From positions 93,230 to 157,229 of the forward strand of contig JJOH01000002.1 in the NCBI GenBank assembly GCA_000696115.1: a DNA stretch of 64,000 nt, in the 5' to 3' direction. The stretch's first letter is position 1, and every line of letters starts with the position of its first letter. This document shows positions 17,048 through 25,376 of this stretch, one piece after another. The translations under genes were made by a program, and so were the position numbers. This DNA comes from Streptomyces olindensis. GTDB lineage: Bacteria > Actinomycetota > Actinomycetes > Streptomycetales > Streptomycetaceae. A model generated the notes under the pieces. That model was not told where the DNA came from, searched no databases, and worked only from the letters and a program-made list of their open reading frames with translations.

Positions 17048-18168
17048 TGAAGAAGTTCGACAAGGAGCGCGTGCTCCTCGCGGTGGCCGGACCGGTCATC
17101 GCGCTCGCCGTGGCCTTCGTGCTGAGCGCGATCGTGCTGGTCGCGTCCGGCAAGAACCCGGTCGAGCCGTTCGCCCTCATGTTCGAGCAGGCGTCGTTCT
17201 CCGACATCCAGGTCCTGATCATCAACCAGGCTTCGATGTACTACATCGCGGCGCTGGCGGTGGCCATCGGCTTCCGCATGAACCTGTTCAACATCGGCGT
17301 CGACGGCCAGTACCAGCTCGCCGCCATGATGGCCGCCATCGTCGGCGCCCACATGAACCTGCCGGCCGCGATCCAGGTCCCGCTGCTGCTCCTGACCGCC
17401 GTCCTCACCGGCGCCTTCTGGTCCGGCATCGCCGGTGTCCTCAAGGTCACCCGCGGCGTCAGCGAGGTCGTCGCGACGATCATGCTCAACGCGATCGCCA
17501 CCTCCGTGATCGCCTACCTGTGGCTGCCGAACGTCTTCGGCGTCAAGGTCGGCAACAACAACACCACCGGCGAGATGCACGAGTCCGGCTGGATCCCCGG
17601 CATCGACATGGGCGCGGCCGGCGAGATCTACGGCCTGGTGCTGCTCGCCGTCCTGCTCGGCATCGGCTACTGGGTCGTCCTCAACCGCACCCGCTTCGGC
17701 TTCGACCTGCGCGCCTCCGGCGCCTCGGAGACCGCGGCTGCGGCCAGCGGCGTCGACCCCAAGCGCATGGTGCTCACCGCCATGCTGCTCTCCGGCGGCA
17801 TCGCGGGCCTGGCCGGTCTGCCGATCCTGCTCGGCGACACCCACACCTACAGCCTGAACTTCCCCACCGGCATCGGCTTCCTCGGCATCGGCATCGCCCT
17901 GCTCGGCCGCAACAGCCCCGTCGGCATCGCCTTCGCCGCCCTGCTGTGGGCCTGGCTCGACAAGGCCTCGCCCGAGCTGGACTTCCACGGCTACGACAAG
18001 GAGATCGCGGTCATCATGCAGGGCCTGATCGTGCTCTCGGTCGTCGTCTCCTACGAGGCCGTCCGCGAATGGGGCCTGCGCCGCCAGCAGCGCCGGGTCG
18101 GCGCCGAACTGGCCGCCGGTCACGTCCTCGGCACCAACAACACCACGAAGGAGGTGGCTGGCCGATGA
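17047..18168 (+). CDS. Nucleoside ABC transporter permease 1
   Basis: A 373-residue integral membrane protein of the BPD_transp_2 family with about nine hydrophobic segments. FRMNLFNIGVDGQYQLAAM and LGFDLRASGASETAA-like segments (here FGFDLRASGASETAA) match YufP/NupP-type permeases; the latter is the cytoplasmic ATPase-contact loop. The ATG overlaps the ATPase stop (TGATG). The C-terminus is basic and cytoplasmic. With permease 2 it should form the channel heterodimer for nucleoside uptake. Confidence 0.9.
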   Translation: MKKFDKERVLLAVAGPVIALAVAFVLSAIVLVASGKNPVEPFALMFEQASFSDIQVLIINQASMYYIAALAVAIGFRMNLFNIGVDGQYQLAAMMAAIVGAHMNLPAAIQVPLLLLTAVLTGAFWSGIAGVLKVTRGVSEVVATIMLNAIATSVIAYLWLPNVFGVKVGNNNTTGEMHESGWIPGIDMGAAGEIYGLVLLAVLLGIGYWVVLNRTRFGFDLRASGASETAAAASGVDPKRMVLTAMLLSGGIAGLAGLPILLGDTHTYSLNFPTGIGFLGIGIALLGRNSPVGIAFAALLWAWLDKASPELDFHGYDKEIAVIMQGLIVLSVVVSYEAVREWGLRRQQRRVGAELAAGHVLGTNNTTKEVAGR

Positions 18169-19430
18169 CCACCGTGACCGACCTCAACCAGCCCACGCTG
18201 CAGCCCGCGGCGCCGACCGGCCGCCGCCTGTCGCTGCCCGTCCTGCTGCTGATCATCGCCGGCGGACTGGCGCTCACCTCGATCGTCCGCATCGTCACCG
18301 GCGCCGACGGCATCACCAACGTCAGCCAGATGTCCACCGCGCTCCAGCTCGCCGTGCCGATCGGCCTCGCCGGTCTCGGCGGCCTGTGGGCCGAGCGCGC
18401 GGGCGTCGTCAACATCGGCCTCGAGGGCATGATGATCCTCGGCACCTGGTTCGGTGCCTGGGCCGGCTTCCAGTGGGGCCCGTGGACCGGTGTCCTGGTG
18501 GGCATCATCGGCGGCTGCCTCGGCGGCCTGCTGCACGCCTTCGTCACCGTCACCTTCAACGTCAACCACATCGTCTCCGGTGTGGCGATCAACATCCTCG
18601 CCCTCGGCGCCACCCGCTACCTCGCGCCCCTGGCCTTCGAGGGCCACGCGGGCGGCTCCGCCAAGCAGTCCCCGGCGGTCGAGTCCCTCGGCAACTTCAC
18701 CGTGCCGGGCCTCTCCGACGGGCTCAGGGAGCTCAACGACAAGGGCTGGTTCCTGATCTCCGACATCGCCGGCCTGCTCGGCGGCCTGGTCACCAACGTC
18801 TCCTGGCTGACCCTGATCGCCGTCGCGCTGATCCCCGCCACCTGGTGGATCCTGTGGCGCACGGCGTTCGGACTGCGGCTGCGCTCCTGCGGCGAGAACC
18901 CGGTGGCCGCCGAGTCCCTCGGCGTCAACGTCTACAAGTACAAGTACATCGCCGTCGTCATCTCCGGCGGTCTGGCCGGCCTCGGCGGTGTCTTCCTGTC
19001 CATCGTGGCCAACCCCTTCTACCTGGAGGGCCAGGTCAGCGGACGCGGCTTCATCGGCCTCGCCGCCATGATCTTCGGCAACTGGATGCCGGGCGGCCTC
19101 GCCCTCGGCGCGGGCCTGTTCGGCTACACCGACAGCCTCAACCTGCGCGGCGGCTCCGCCAACGTCCACGCCCTGCTGCTGCTCGGCGCGCTGCTGCTGA
19201 TCATCGGCGCGATCTGGCTGGTGGTCCGCAAGAAGTACGTCCCGGCCGTGGTCACCCTGGTCTCCGGCGCCCTGGTGTTCGCCTGGTACGCGACCACCGA
19301 CGAGGTCCCGAACCAGGTCGTCTCCGCCACGCCGTACGTCATCACCCTGGTGGTCCTCGCGCTGTCCGCCCAGCGGCTGCGGATGCCGCGGGCGAACGGC
19401 ATGCCGTACCGGAAGGGACAGGGCAAGTGA
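18165..19430 (+). CDS. Nucleoside ABC transporter permease 2
   Basis: A 421-residue permease with about ten membrane segments. WAERAGVVNIGLEGMMILG and FGLRLRSCGENPVAAESLGV are conserved blocks of the YufQ/NupQ family, and the second is the ATPase coupling loop. The ATG overlaps the previous stop by ATGA. The last 90 residues add extra hydrophobic helices beyond the core. It is followed by cytidine deaminase through another four-base overlap (GTGA), tying uptake to the first catabolic step. Confidence 0.9.
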   Translation: MTTVTDLNQPTLQPAAPTGRRLSLPVLLLIIAGGLALTSIVRIVTGADGITNVSQMSTALQLAVPIGLAGLGGLWAERAGVVNIGLEGMMILGTWFGAWAGFQWGPWTGVLVGIIGGCLGGLLHAFVTVTFNVNHIVSGVAINILALGATRYLAPLAFEGHAGGSAKQSPAVESLGNFTVPGLSDGLRELNDKGWFLISDIAGLLGGLVTNVSWLTLIAVALIPATWWILWRTAFGLRLRSCGENPVAAESLGVNVYKYKYIAVVISGGLAGLGGVFLSIVANPFYLEGQVSGRGFIGLAAMIFGNWMPGGLALGAGLFGYTDSLNLRGGSANVHALLLLGALLLIIGAIWLVVRKKYVPAVVTLVSGALVFAWYATTDEVPNQVVSATPYVITLVVLALSAQRLRMPRANGMPYRKGQGK

Positions 19431-19819
19431 CCGACGTCGACTGGGGGCGGTTGCGCGAGGTGGCCAGGGACGCCATGTCCCGGGCGTACGCCCCGTACTC
19501 CGGCTACCCGGTCGGCGTGGCGGCCCTCGTCGACGACGGCCGGATCATCTCCGGCTGCAACGTCGAGAACGCCTCGTACGGGCTCGGCCTGTGCGCCGAG
19601 TGCGGCCTGGTGTCGGAGCTGCACAACACCGGCGGGGGCCGCCTGACGCACTTCACCTGCGTCGACGGCCACGGCGACACGCTCGTGCCGTGCGGCCGCT
19701 GCCGCCAGCTGCTGTACGAGTTCGGCGGCCCGGACCTCCTGCTGGAGACCCCGGCGGGCATCCTGCCGCTGTCGGAGATGCTGCCCCAGGCCTTCGGGCC
19801 GGGCCACCTCAGCAAGTAA
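19427..19819 (+). CDS. cdd: Cytidine deaminase
   Basis: A 130-residue homotetrameric-type cytidine deaminase. It has SGYPVGVAALVDDG, the substrate-binding GCNVENASYGLGLCAEC with the catalytic Glu and first zinc Cys, and PCGRCRQ with the other two zinc ligands. It converts cytidine and deoxycytidine to uridine and deoxyuridine in the cytoplasm. GTG 19427 overlaps the permease stop, so deamination follows import directly. The products feed the thymidine phosphorylase encoded next. Confidence 0.95.
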   Translation: MTDVDWGRLREVARDAMSRAYAPYSGYPVGVAALVDDGRIISGCNVENASYGLGLCAECGLVSELHNTGGGRLTHFTCVDGHGDTLVPCGRCRQLLYEFGGPDLLLETPAGILPLSEMLPQAFGPGHLSK

Positions 19820-19827
19820 CTCCCGTG

Positions 19828-19870
19828 CGGCCCCCCTGACGTCGGTGACTCGACCGGCCCAGGGGGGCCG
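19828..19870 (+). terminator. Hairpin between cdd and deoA
   Basis: An 11-bp stem (19828-19838 with 19860-19870) enclosing a 21-base loop, in the 85-base gap between cdd and deoA. It may attenuate or end the transporter transcript, or stabilise its 3' end. Confidence 0.5.
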
Positions 19871-19904
19871 TACGGCTTCTGGAACCCTCGGAAGGAAGCA
19901 AGTC

Positions 19905-21188
19905 ATGGCCATGGACGCCATCTCCGTCATCCGCACCAAGCGGGACCGCGGCGAGCTCGGTGACGAGCAGATCGACTGGATCATCGACGCGTACACCCGC
20001 GGGGAGGTGGCCGACGAGCAGATGTCGGCCCTCGCGATGGCCATCCTGCTCAACGGCATGAACCGCCGTGAGATCGCCCGCTGGACGGCCGCGATGATCG
20101 CCTCCGGCGAGCGCATGGACTTCTCGTCCCTGTCCCGCCCGACGGCGGACAAGCACTCCACGGGCGGCGTCGGCGACAAGATCACCCTGCCGCTGGCGCC
20201 CCTGGTGGCCGCCTGCGGCGCGGCCGTCCCGCAGCTCTCGGGCCGCGGCCTCGGCCACACGGGCGGCACGCTGGACAAGCTGGAGTCGATCCCCGGCTGG
20301 CGGGCCCTGCTCTCGAACGAGGAGATGCTGTCCGTCCTGGAAGGCACCGGCGCGGTGATCTGCGCGGCGGGCGACGGCCTGGCCCCCGCCGACAAGAAGC
20401 TCTACGCACTGCGCGACGTCACGGGCACGGTCGAGGCCATCCCGCTGATCGCCTCCTCGATCATGTCGAAGAAGATCGCCGAGGGCACGGGCTCGCTGGT
20501 CCTGGACGTGAAGGTGGGCACGGGCGCCTTCATGAAGACGATCGAGGACGCCCGGGAACTGGCCTCCACGATGGTCGGCCTGGGCACGGACCACGGCGTG
20601 AAGACGGTCGCGCTCCTGACGGACATGTCGACCCCGCTCGGTCTGACGGCGGGCAACGCCCTGGAGGTCCGCGAGTCGGTCGAGGTCCTGGCGGGCGGCG
20701 GCCCGGCGGACGTGGTCGAGCTGACGATCGCCCTGGCCCGCGAGATGCTCGACGCGGCGGGCATCAGGGACGCCGACCCGGCGAAGGCCCTGGCCGACGG
20801 CTCGGCGATGGACGTCTGGCGCCGCATGATCGCGGCGCAGGGCGGCGACCCGGACGCGGAGCTCCCCGTCGCCCGCGAACAGCACGTGATCAAGGCCCCG
20901 GCCTCCGGCGTCCTCACCCGCCTCGACGCCTACGGCATCGGTGTCGCCGCCTGGCGCCTGGGCGCGGGCCGTGCCCGCAAAGAGGACCCGGTGCAGGCGG
21001 GCGCGGGCGTGGAACTGCACGCCAAGCCGGGCGACCGGGTCACCGAGGGCCAGCCCCTCCTGACCCTCCACACGGACACCCCCGAGCGCTTCGAGTACGC
21101 GCTCCAGTCGGTGGAGGGCTCGTACGACATCGCGGCACCGGGCACGACCTTCACGGCGTCGCCGGTGGTGCTGGAACGTATCGCCTGA
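19905..21188 (+). CDS. deoA: Thymidine phosphorylase
   Basis: A 427-residue pyrimidine-nucleoside phosphorylase. Present are KHSTGGVGDKITLPLAP (phosphate and substrate loop), GRGLGHTGGTLDKLESIPGW (family signature), YALRDVTGTVE, SIMSKKIAEG and KVGTGAFMK. It splits thymidine and deoxyuridine with phosphate into base plus 2-deoxyribose-1-phosphate. GAAGGAAG at 19890-19897 supports ATG 19905; ATG 19911 is also possible. A 66-base internal segment (20207-20272), coding the signature region, recurs exactly at 21508-21573 in a broken neighbouring gene. Confidence 0.95.
   Translation: MAMDAISVIRTKRDRGELGDEQIDWIIDAYTRGEVADEQMSALAMAILLNGMNRREIARWTAAMIASGERMDFSSLSRPTADKHSTGGVGDKITLPLAPLVAACGAAVPQLSGRGLGHTGGTLDKLESIPGWRALLSNEEMLSVLEGTGAVICAAGDGLAPADKKLYALRDVTGTVEAIPLIASSIMSKKIAEGTGSLVLDVKVGTGAFMKTIEDARELASTMVGLGTDHGVKTVALLTDMSTPLGLTAGNALEVRESVEVLAGGGPADVVELTIALAREMLDAAGIRDADPAKALADGSAMDVWRRMIAAQGGDPDAELPVAREQHVIKAPASGVLTRLDAYGIGVAAWRLGAGRARKEDPVQAGAGVELHAKPGDRVTEGQPLLTLHTDTPERFEYALQSVEGSYDIAAPGTTFTASPVVLERIA
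20207..20272 (+). repeat. 66-bp direct repeat, donor copy inside deoA
   Basis: This segment codes for the VAACGAAVPQLSGRGLGHTGG region of thymidine phosphorylase and is in its normal place in the gene. An exact copy lies 1,301 bases downstream at 21508-21573. Confidence 0.9.
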
Positions 21189-21262
21189 GCAGGCGTTTTC
21201 CCCTTCGGGTGAACGGGATCGGTGGACCGCCGCCGGTCCCGTTCAGTGTGTTCAACGACGCC

Positions 21263-21605
21263 ATGAGCGTGCTCGACGGTGACTACCTCAAGGCCGACAC
21301 TCACTGGGACGAACTGCTGTGGGTCTGGGAACAGACGCAGGCCCCCAAGGGCGACCTCTCACCACCGCATCGCCGAAAGCATCCACCGACGCCTCTCCGG
21401 GGTGATTCCCGAGCACTGGCACATCTTCCAGCGGCTGGGCACGGCCGTTCCAGCCCGGCTGGGCCTCTACGTGCCCGACCTCGCCGTCGTACCGGAGGTG
21501 CCGGCCGGGCCGCCTGCGGCGCGGCCGTCCCGCAGCTCTCGGGCCGCGGCCTCGGCCACACGGGCGGCACGCTCGACCTCGAACTCGACACCGGAGAGTT
21601 CCACG
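21263..21605 (+). pseudogene. Uma2-family nuclease pseudogene with deoA patch
   Basis: Remains of an Uma2 (DUF820) endonuclease-fold gene. The N-terminus MSVLDGDYLKAD...HWDELLWVWEQTQAPKG is in one frame. After about 21345 the family text continues in another frame (HHRIAESIHRRLSGVIPEHW, then ARLGLYVPDLAVVPEVP), and roughly 15 residues that normally lie between are missing. The central part is replaced by a 66-base copy of deoA (21508-21573), and the C-terminal LELDTGEF is back in the first frame. Intact members are about 190 residues. The gene cannot make a normal protein. It abuts the convergent AEC transporter gene. Confidence 0.75.
21508..21573 (+). repeat. 66-bp direct repeat, second copy inside Uma2 pseudogene
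   Basis: An exact 66-base match to 20207-20272 of deoA. The flanks on both sides belong to the Uma2 remnant, so the deoA piece was inserted or used as a repair template here rather than being part of a larger duplication. Confidence 0.9.
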
Positions 21606-21614
21606 GGCCCTGGG

Positions 21615-22535
21615 TCATCCGAGCAGCGCCGCCACCACCACCAGAACCGGCACCGCCAGCACCGTCGACAGCAAGATCGCCTCTCGGGCGAGAACCTCCC
21701 CCACCCGATAGCTGCTCGCGTACGTGAACAGGTTCTGCGCCGCCGGCAGGGCGGACGTCACCACCACGTCGAGCAGGGGTGCTCCGTGGAGGCCGAAGAC
21801 GCCCGCTGCCAGGGCCCAGGCGGCCAGGGGCTGGAGGAAGGACTTGAGGGCGACCGCGAGGAGGACGGGAGCCCGTTCCGCACCCCGCAGGGGCAGCGTG
21901 CTGCCGCGCAGCGAGATGCCGAAGGCGAGGAGCACGGCCGGGACCGACATGTTGCCGATCAGGGTCAGGGGGTCCATCAGGGGCCCGGGGACGTCGAGGC
22001 CCGCCGCGGAGGCCGCCACACCGGCCAGGGAGCCCACGGCTATCGGGTTGCGGAGGGGGGTGAGCAGGCGCTGCCACAGCGGCCGTTTCTCACCGCCCTG
22101 CGTCAGGTCCAGGACCGTGAGCGCCACCGGCGTGACACCGACCAGCTGGAACAGCAGCACCGGCGCGACCAGCGACGCGTCGCCCAGCACGTACACGGCG
22201 ATCGGGATGCCGAGGTTCCCGGAGTTGACGTAGCTGGAGCACAGCGCGCCGATCGTCGTCCGGCCCACGCCCCACCCGCGGACGGCACCCACCGCCACGA
22301 AGACCCCCGCCGCCACCGCCGTGCTCATGGCCGTCACCAACAGCCGGTCGGAGAAGATCACCGACAGGTCGGCCCGCGCCAGTGTCGTGAAGAGCAGGGC
22401 CGGTGACGCCACGTGGAACGCCAGCTTCGTCAGGACCTCGCGCCCGCCGTCCCCCAGATACCCCCGGCGGCCGATCAGATAGCCGACCCCGATGACGACG
22501 GCGATGACCGCGAACCCGCTCAACACCCCCTGCAC
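21615..22535 (-). CDS. AEC-family (auxin efflux carrier-like) transporter
   Basis: A 306-residue membrane protein with about ten hydrophobic helices in two halves. Visible family features are GYLIGRRGYL in the first loop, SSYVNSGNLGIPIAVYVLGD (the conserved NxGN-P helix break) and ALPAAQNLFTYASSYR near the C-terminus. GTG 22535 is preceded by a strong GGGGAGGAG, so the longer upstream frame is rejected. Members export malonate, malate or other organic anions; the substrate here is unknown. It ends close to the Uma2 remnant. Confidence 0.88.
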   Translation of the reverse strand: MQGVLSGFAVIAVVIGVGYLIGRRGYLGDGGREVLTKLAFHVASPALLFTTLARADLSVIFSDRLLVTAMSTAVAAGVFVAVGAVRGWGVGRTTIGALCSSYVNSGNLGIPIAVYVLGDASLVAPVLLFQLVGVTPVALTVLDLTQGGEKRPLWQRLLTPLRNPIAVGSLAGVAASAAGLDVPGPLMDPLTLIGNMSVPAVLLAFGISLRGSTLPLRGAERAPVLLAVALKSFLQPLAAWALAAGVFGLHGAPLLDVVVTSALPAAQNLFTYASSYRVGEVLAREAILLSTVLAVPVLVVVAALLG

Positions 22536-22669
22536 ATCGGCTCCTCCCCGGCGAAGAGGGCATCGGACAGCGGGGGCGGAGCGGATGCATGGGGCATACA
22601 GCCAACCCTCCGGGGAAGGCCGTACCCGGGTCAATGTGATCCTCGGCGCCGAGAGGACGGACAGCCGCG

Positions 22670-23056
22670 ATGAGTTACCACCGCCCGCGCGGTCTACCGA
22701 TCGTGGACGCCATGACACCGCCCGTGCTCGTACTGCCCGGCTCCGTCACCCGGGACGAGGTGAGAGGGCTGAGCGACGACGTGCGGGCACTGCTGCACGG
22801 CAGTGGAGCCCGGGTCGTGGTGTGCGATGTCGGAGGCCTGGGACCGCCGGGCCTCGCCACCGTTGACCTGCTGGCGCGGCTGCAGCTGGCCGCCCGCCGG
22901 GCCGGCGGCCGGATCAGGCTGCGCGACCCCGACCCGGCCCTACGCGCGCTCCTCGACCTGGTCGGCCTCCGCTTCGAGGTGGAGGGGCAGGCCGAAGAGC
23001 GGGAACCAGCGCTGGGTGTCGAGGAAGCAGTGGAACCCGGTGATCCGGCCGTCTGA
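22670..23056 (+). CDS. STAS-domain protein
   Basis: A 128-residue protein with a single STAS fold: VLVLPGSVTRDEVRGL, ARVVVCDVGGLGPPGLATVDLLARLQLAARRAGGRIRL and LRALLDLVGL. The Ser that is phosphorylated in anti-anti-sigma factors (SSxGL context) is missing, replaced by a Gly-Pro-Pro-Gly stretch, so regulation by a kinase like SpoIIAB is unlikely. Starts at ATG 22670 or 22712 are possible. Its last 117 bases overlap, antisense, the end of the convergent sigma-factor gene. Its role is unknown. Confidence 0.65.
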   Translation: MSYHRPRGLPIVDAMTPPVLVLPGSVTRDEVRGLSDDVRALLHGSGARVVVCDVGGLGPPGLATVDLLARLQLAARRAGGRIRLRDPDPALRALLDLVGLRFEVEGQAEEREPALGVEEAVEPGDPAV

Positions 23057-23956
23057 GATCTCCAGCACCTGGACCGCCCACGGCGAGAAGCCGCCCTTCT
23101 CCGGGTCCGGCTTGTACTGGGCGAACCCGGGCAGGCCATTCACCTGCACCGGCACCAGCCGGGAGCCCGCGCAGGGCGCGCCGAGGGTGGTCATGAAGCC
23201 GGTGATGTCCCGCACGCCGGTCAGCCACAGGTCGAACGGCGGCATCGTCATGACCGCGTCCTCGTGCAGCAGGGCCGTCAGCGCCGTCATGTCGTAGCCC
23301 TCGAAGGCCGCGACATAGCGGTCCAGCAGCTTCTGCTGGTCCTCGTCCAGCGGGTCGGACACGGCCGCGTCGGCGCCCGGCTCCTGCCGCTCGGCGAGGG
23401 TGGCGCGGGCCCGCTGGAGGGCGCTGTTGACCGACGCCACCGAGGTGTCCAGCAGCTCGGCGACCTCGCTCGCCTTCCAGGCCAGGACCTCGCGCAGGAT
23501 CAGCACGGCCCGCTGCTTGGCCGGCAGCTGCTGCAGGGCGGCCATGAAGGCGAGCCGCACGGTCTCCTTGGCGACCGCCGCCTCCGCCGGGTCGTCGGTC
23601 GTGGGCAGCACGCGGGCGTCCGGCATGGGCTCCAGCCAGGTGTTGTCCGGTCGGGGGGAGAGGGCCGCCTGGGCGAGCGGGGTGGAGTCGGTGAGGTCCA
23701 TGGGCCGGGCGCGCTTGTTGCCCGCGGTCAGCATGTCCAGGCACACGTTGGTCGCGATGCGGTAGAGCCAGGACCGCAGGCTGGAGCGGCCCTCGAACTT
23801 GTCGTAGCTGCGCCAGGCGCGGACCAGCGTGTCCTGCACCGCGTCCTCGGCTTCGAAGGAGGAGCCGAGCATCCGGTAGCAGTACCCCGTCAGCTCGGTC
23901 CGGTGTGCCTCCAGCCTGGTGTCCAGATCCGTCGGTGTCGCCGTGCCGTTCGCCAT
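22940..23956 (-). CDS. ECF sigma factor with SnoaL-like C-terminal domain (SigG-like)
   Basis: A 338-residue sigma factor. Region 2 is GYCYRMLGSSFEAEDAVQDTLVRAW with SSLRSWLYRIATNVCLD; region 4 is ALQQLPAKQRAVLILREV and ASEVAELLDTSVASVNSALQRAR. After residue 205 comes a SnoaL/NTF2-like domain (DRYVAAFEGYDMTALTALLHEDA ... MTMPPFDLWLTG). This architecture (TIGR02960-like, as in mycobacterial SigG) has no linked anti-sigma gene; the C-terminal domain is thought to control activity. ATG 23956 follows a purine-rich stretch. Its 3' end overlaps the STAS gene in antisense. Confidence 0.88.
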   Translation of the reverse strand: MANGTATPTDLDTRLEAHRTELTGYCYRMLGSSFEAEDAVQDTLVRAWRSYDKFEGRSSLRSWLYRIATNVCLDMLTAGNKRARPMDLTDSTPLAQAALSPRPDNTWLEPMPDARVLPTTDDPAEAAVAKETVRLAFMAALQQLPAKQRAVLILREVLAWKASEVAELLDTSVASVNSALQRARATLAERQEPGADAAVSDPLDEDQQKLLDRYVAAFEGYDMTALTALLHEDAVMTMPPFDLWLTGVRDITGFMTTLGAPCAGSRLVPVQVNGLPGFAQYKPDPEKGGFSPWAVQVLEISDGRITGFHCFLDTQRWFPLFGLPLHLEAEADQVEERA

Positions 23957-24137
23957 CCCGCCCACCCCTGTGGAAGTTCTGTTCACGCGCCTTTGCGCCC
24001 CAGCACTTCGGAAGCTACCGCAGCCCACTGACAACGGCCCCCCGAGCGGGCGAACGCGCAGGTCAGCAGCGGTGATCCACTGCGGTTCCGGCAGGCCCGC
24101 GCCTCTTCACAGCAGCTGCACGCCATGCCCGGCCGCC

Positions 24138-25267
24138 TCACACGAGCTGCTTCACCGACATCAGCAGATGCCGGTGCGCCCCGGCGGCCGCCCCCTGCTC
24201 GTCGACGGCGTGCAGCAGCGCCCGCTGCCCCGTCCCCAGCAGTTCCAGCCGCACCCGCGGGCTCTCGAAGGACGTCAGCGCGTCCAGCAGGTAGGCCGGG
24301 CTGAACGCCACCGGCACCTCCTCGGCGCCGCTCAGCACGGCCGGCAGCCGCTGGGCCGCCACGTCGTCCCCGTAGCCCGCGCGCAGCAGTACGGAGCCGT
24401 CGGCCGAGAAGTCCAGCCGCACCGGACTGTTCGCCTCCGCCACCACCGCGACCCGCCGCACCGCCTCCGCGAGCGCCGCGCACTCCACCTCGGCGACCGC
24501 CGCCCCGCCATGTCGAACAGCGACGTGTAGGCCGGCAGCCGGCCGTCGAGCAGCCGCAGCGCCGTCCGCGTCCGCCCGCCCTCGAACCCGAAGAGTCCAC
24601 CGCCTCCGCCCGGCTCCCACCCGATCACCACGTCACCGCACCGCCCCAGCGAGCGCGCGAGGTCGAGCAGCCGCCGCGCGGGCAGCAGCGCCTCCACCGC
24701 GCCGTCCAGGGCCGCCGCCGGCTTCCACTCCAGCCGCCGCACGGCGTACCGGTAGCGGTCCGAGGCCGACAGCGTCATCTCCCCGTCCTCCAGGCGTAGT
24801 TGGACGCCCGTCAGCAGCGGCAGCGTCTCGTCGCGCCCGGCCGCGACCGCGACCTGCGCGACGGCCGCCGCGAACGCGTCGGCGTCCACCGTGCCGCACG
24901 GCGCGGGCGCCGCGGGCAGGGCCGGGTACTCGGCGAGCGGCAGCGTCGACAGTCCGAAGCGCGTCCCGTCCGCCTCCACCGTGAACCGCGACGCCTCCAG
25001 CGCACAGCTCACCGGCCCCTCCGGCAGCACCCGGCAGACCTCCAGCAGCCGCCGCCCCGGCACGAGCACCCGCCCCGGCGCGGTGACCTCCGCGTCGGCC
25101 TCCACCCGTACCGCCGCCTCGAAGTCGAACCCCGTCACGGCCAGCCGCCCCGCGTCCGCCTCCAGCAGCAGCCCGCCCAGCACCGGCACCGGCGTCCGGG
25201 CGGGCAGCGCCCGTACCGCCCGGCCCACGGCCTCGGCGAACGCCGTACGGTCGATGCGGAACTCCAT
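24138..25267 (-). pseudogene. DNA polymerase III beta-clamp paralogue, frameshifted
   Basis: Homologous to DnaN along its whole length but split between two frames. Frame one (25267 to about 24510) gives MEFRIDRTAFAEAVGRAVR, VPVLGGLLLEA, FEAAVRVEA, LLEVCRVLPEG and LLDGRLPAYTSLFD. The clamp sequence then continues in another frame with AVAEVECAALAEAVRRVAVVAEANSPVRLDF to a C-terminal LLMSVKQLV. The join is at a run of four C (24503-24506 on the plus strand); a fifth base there would restore one open frame of about 376 residues. This would be a second clamp, not the replication dnaN. It may be a true frameshift or a homopolymer sequencing error. Confidence 0.75.
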
Positions 25268-25376
25268 GAAAGATCCCCCTGGTCGAATCCGGTGGTCAGC
25301 GGAGGCGGACGTTATCCGCCCCCACTGACAACCGGCCCCGACCAGGGGGAACGGTCCGTGCAGGGTTTCCGGCCCC

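Noticed and set aside
24500..24515. Programmed ribosomal frameshift in the clamp paralogue
   Set aside because: No slippery heptamer or following pseudoknot is apparent; loss of one base in a homopolymer is simpler.
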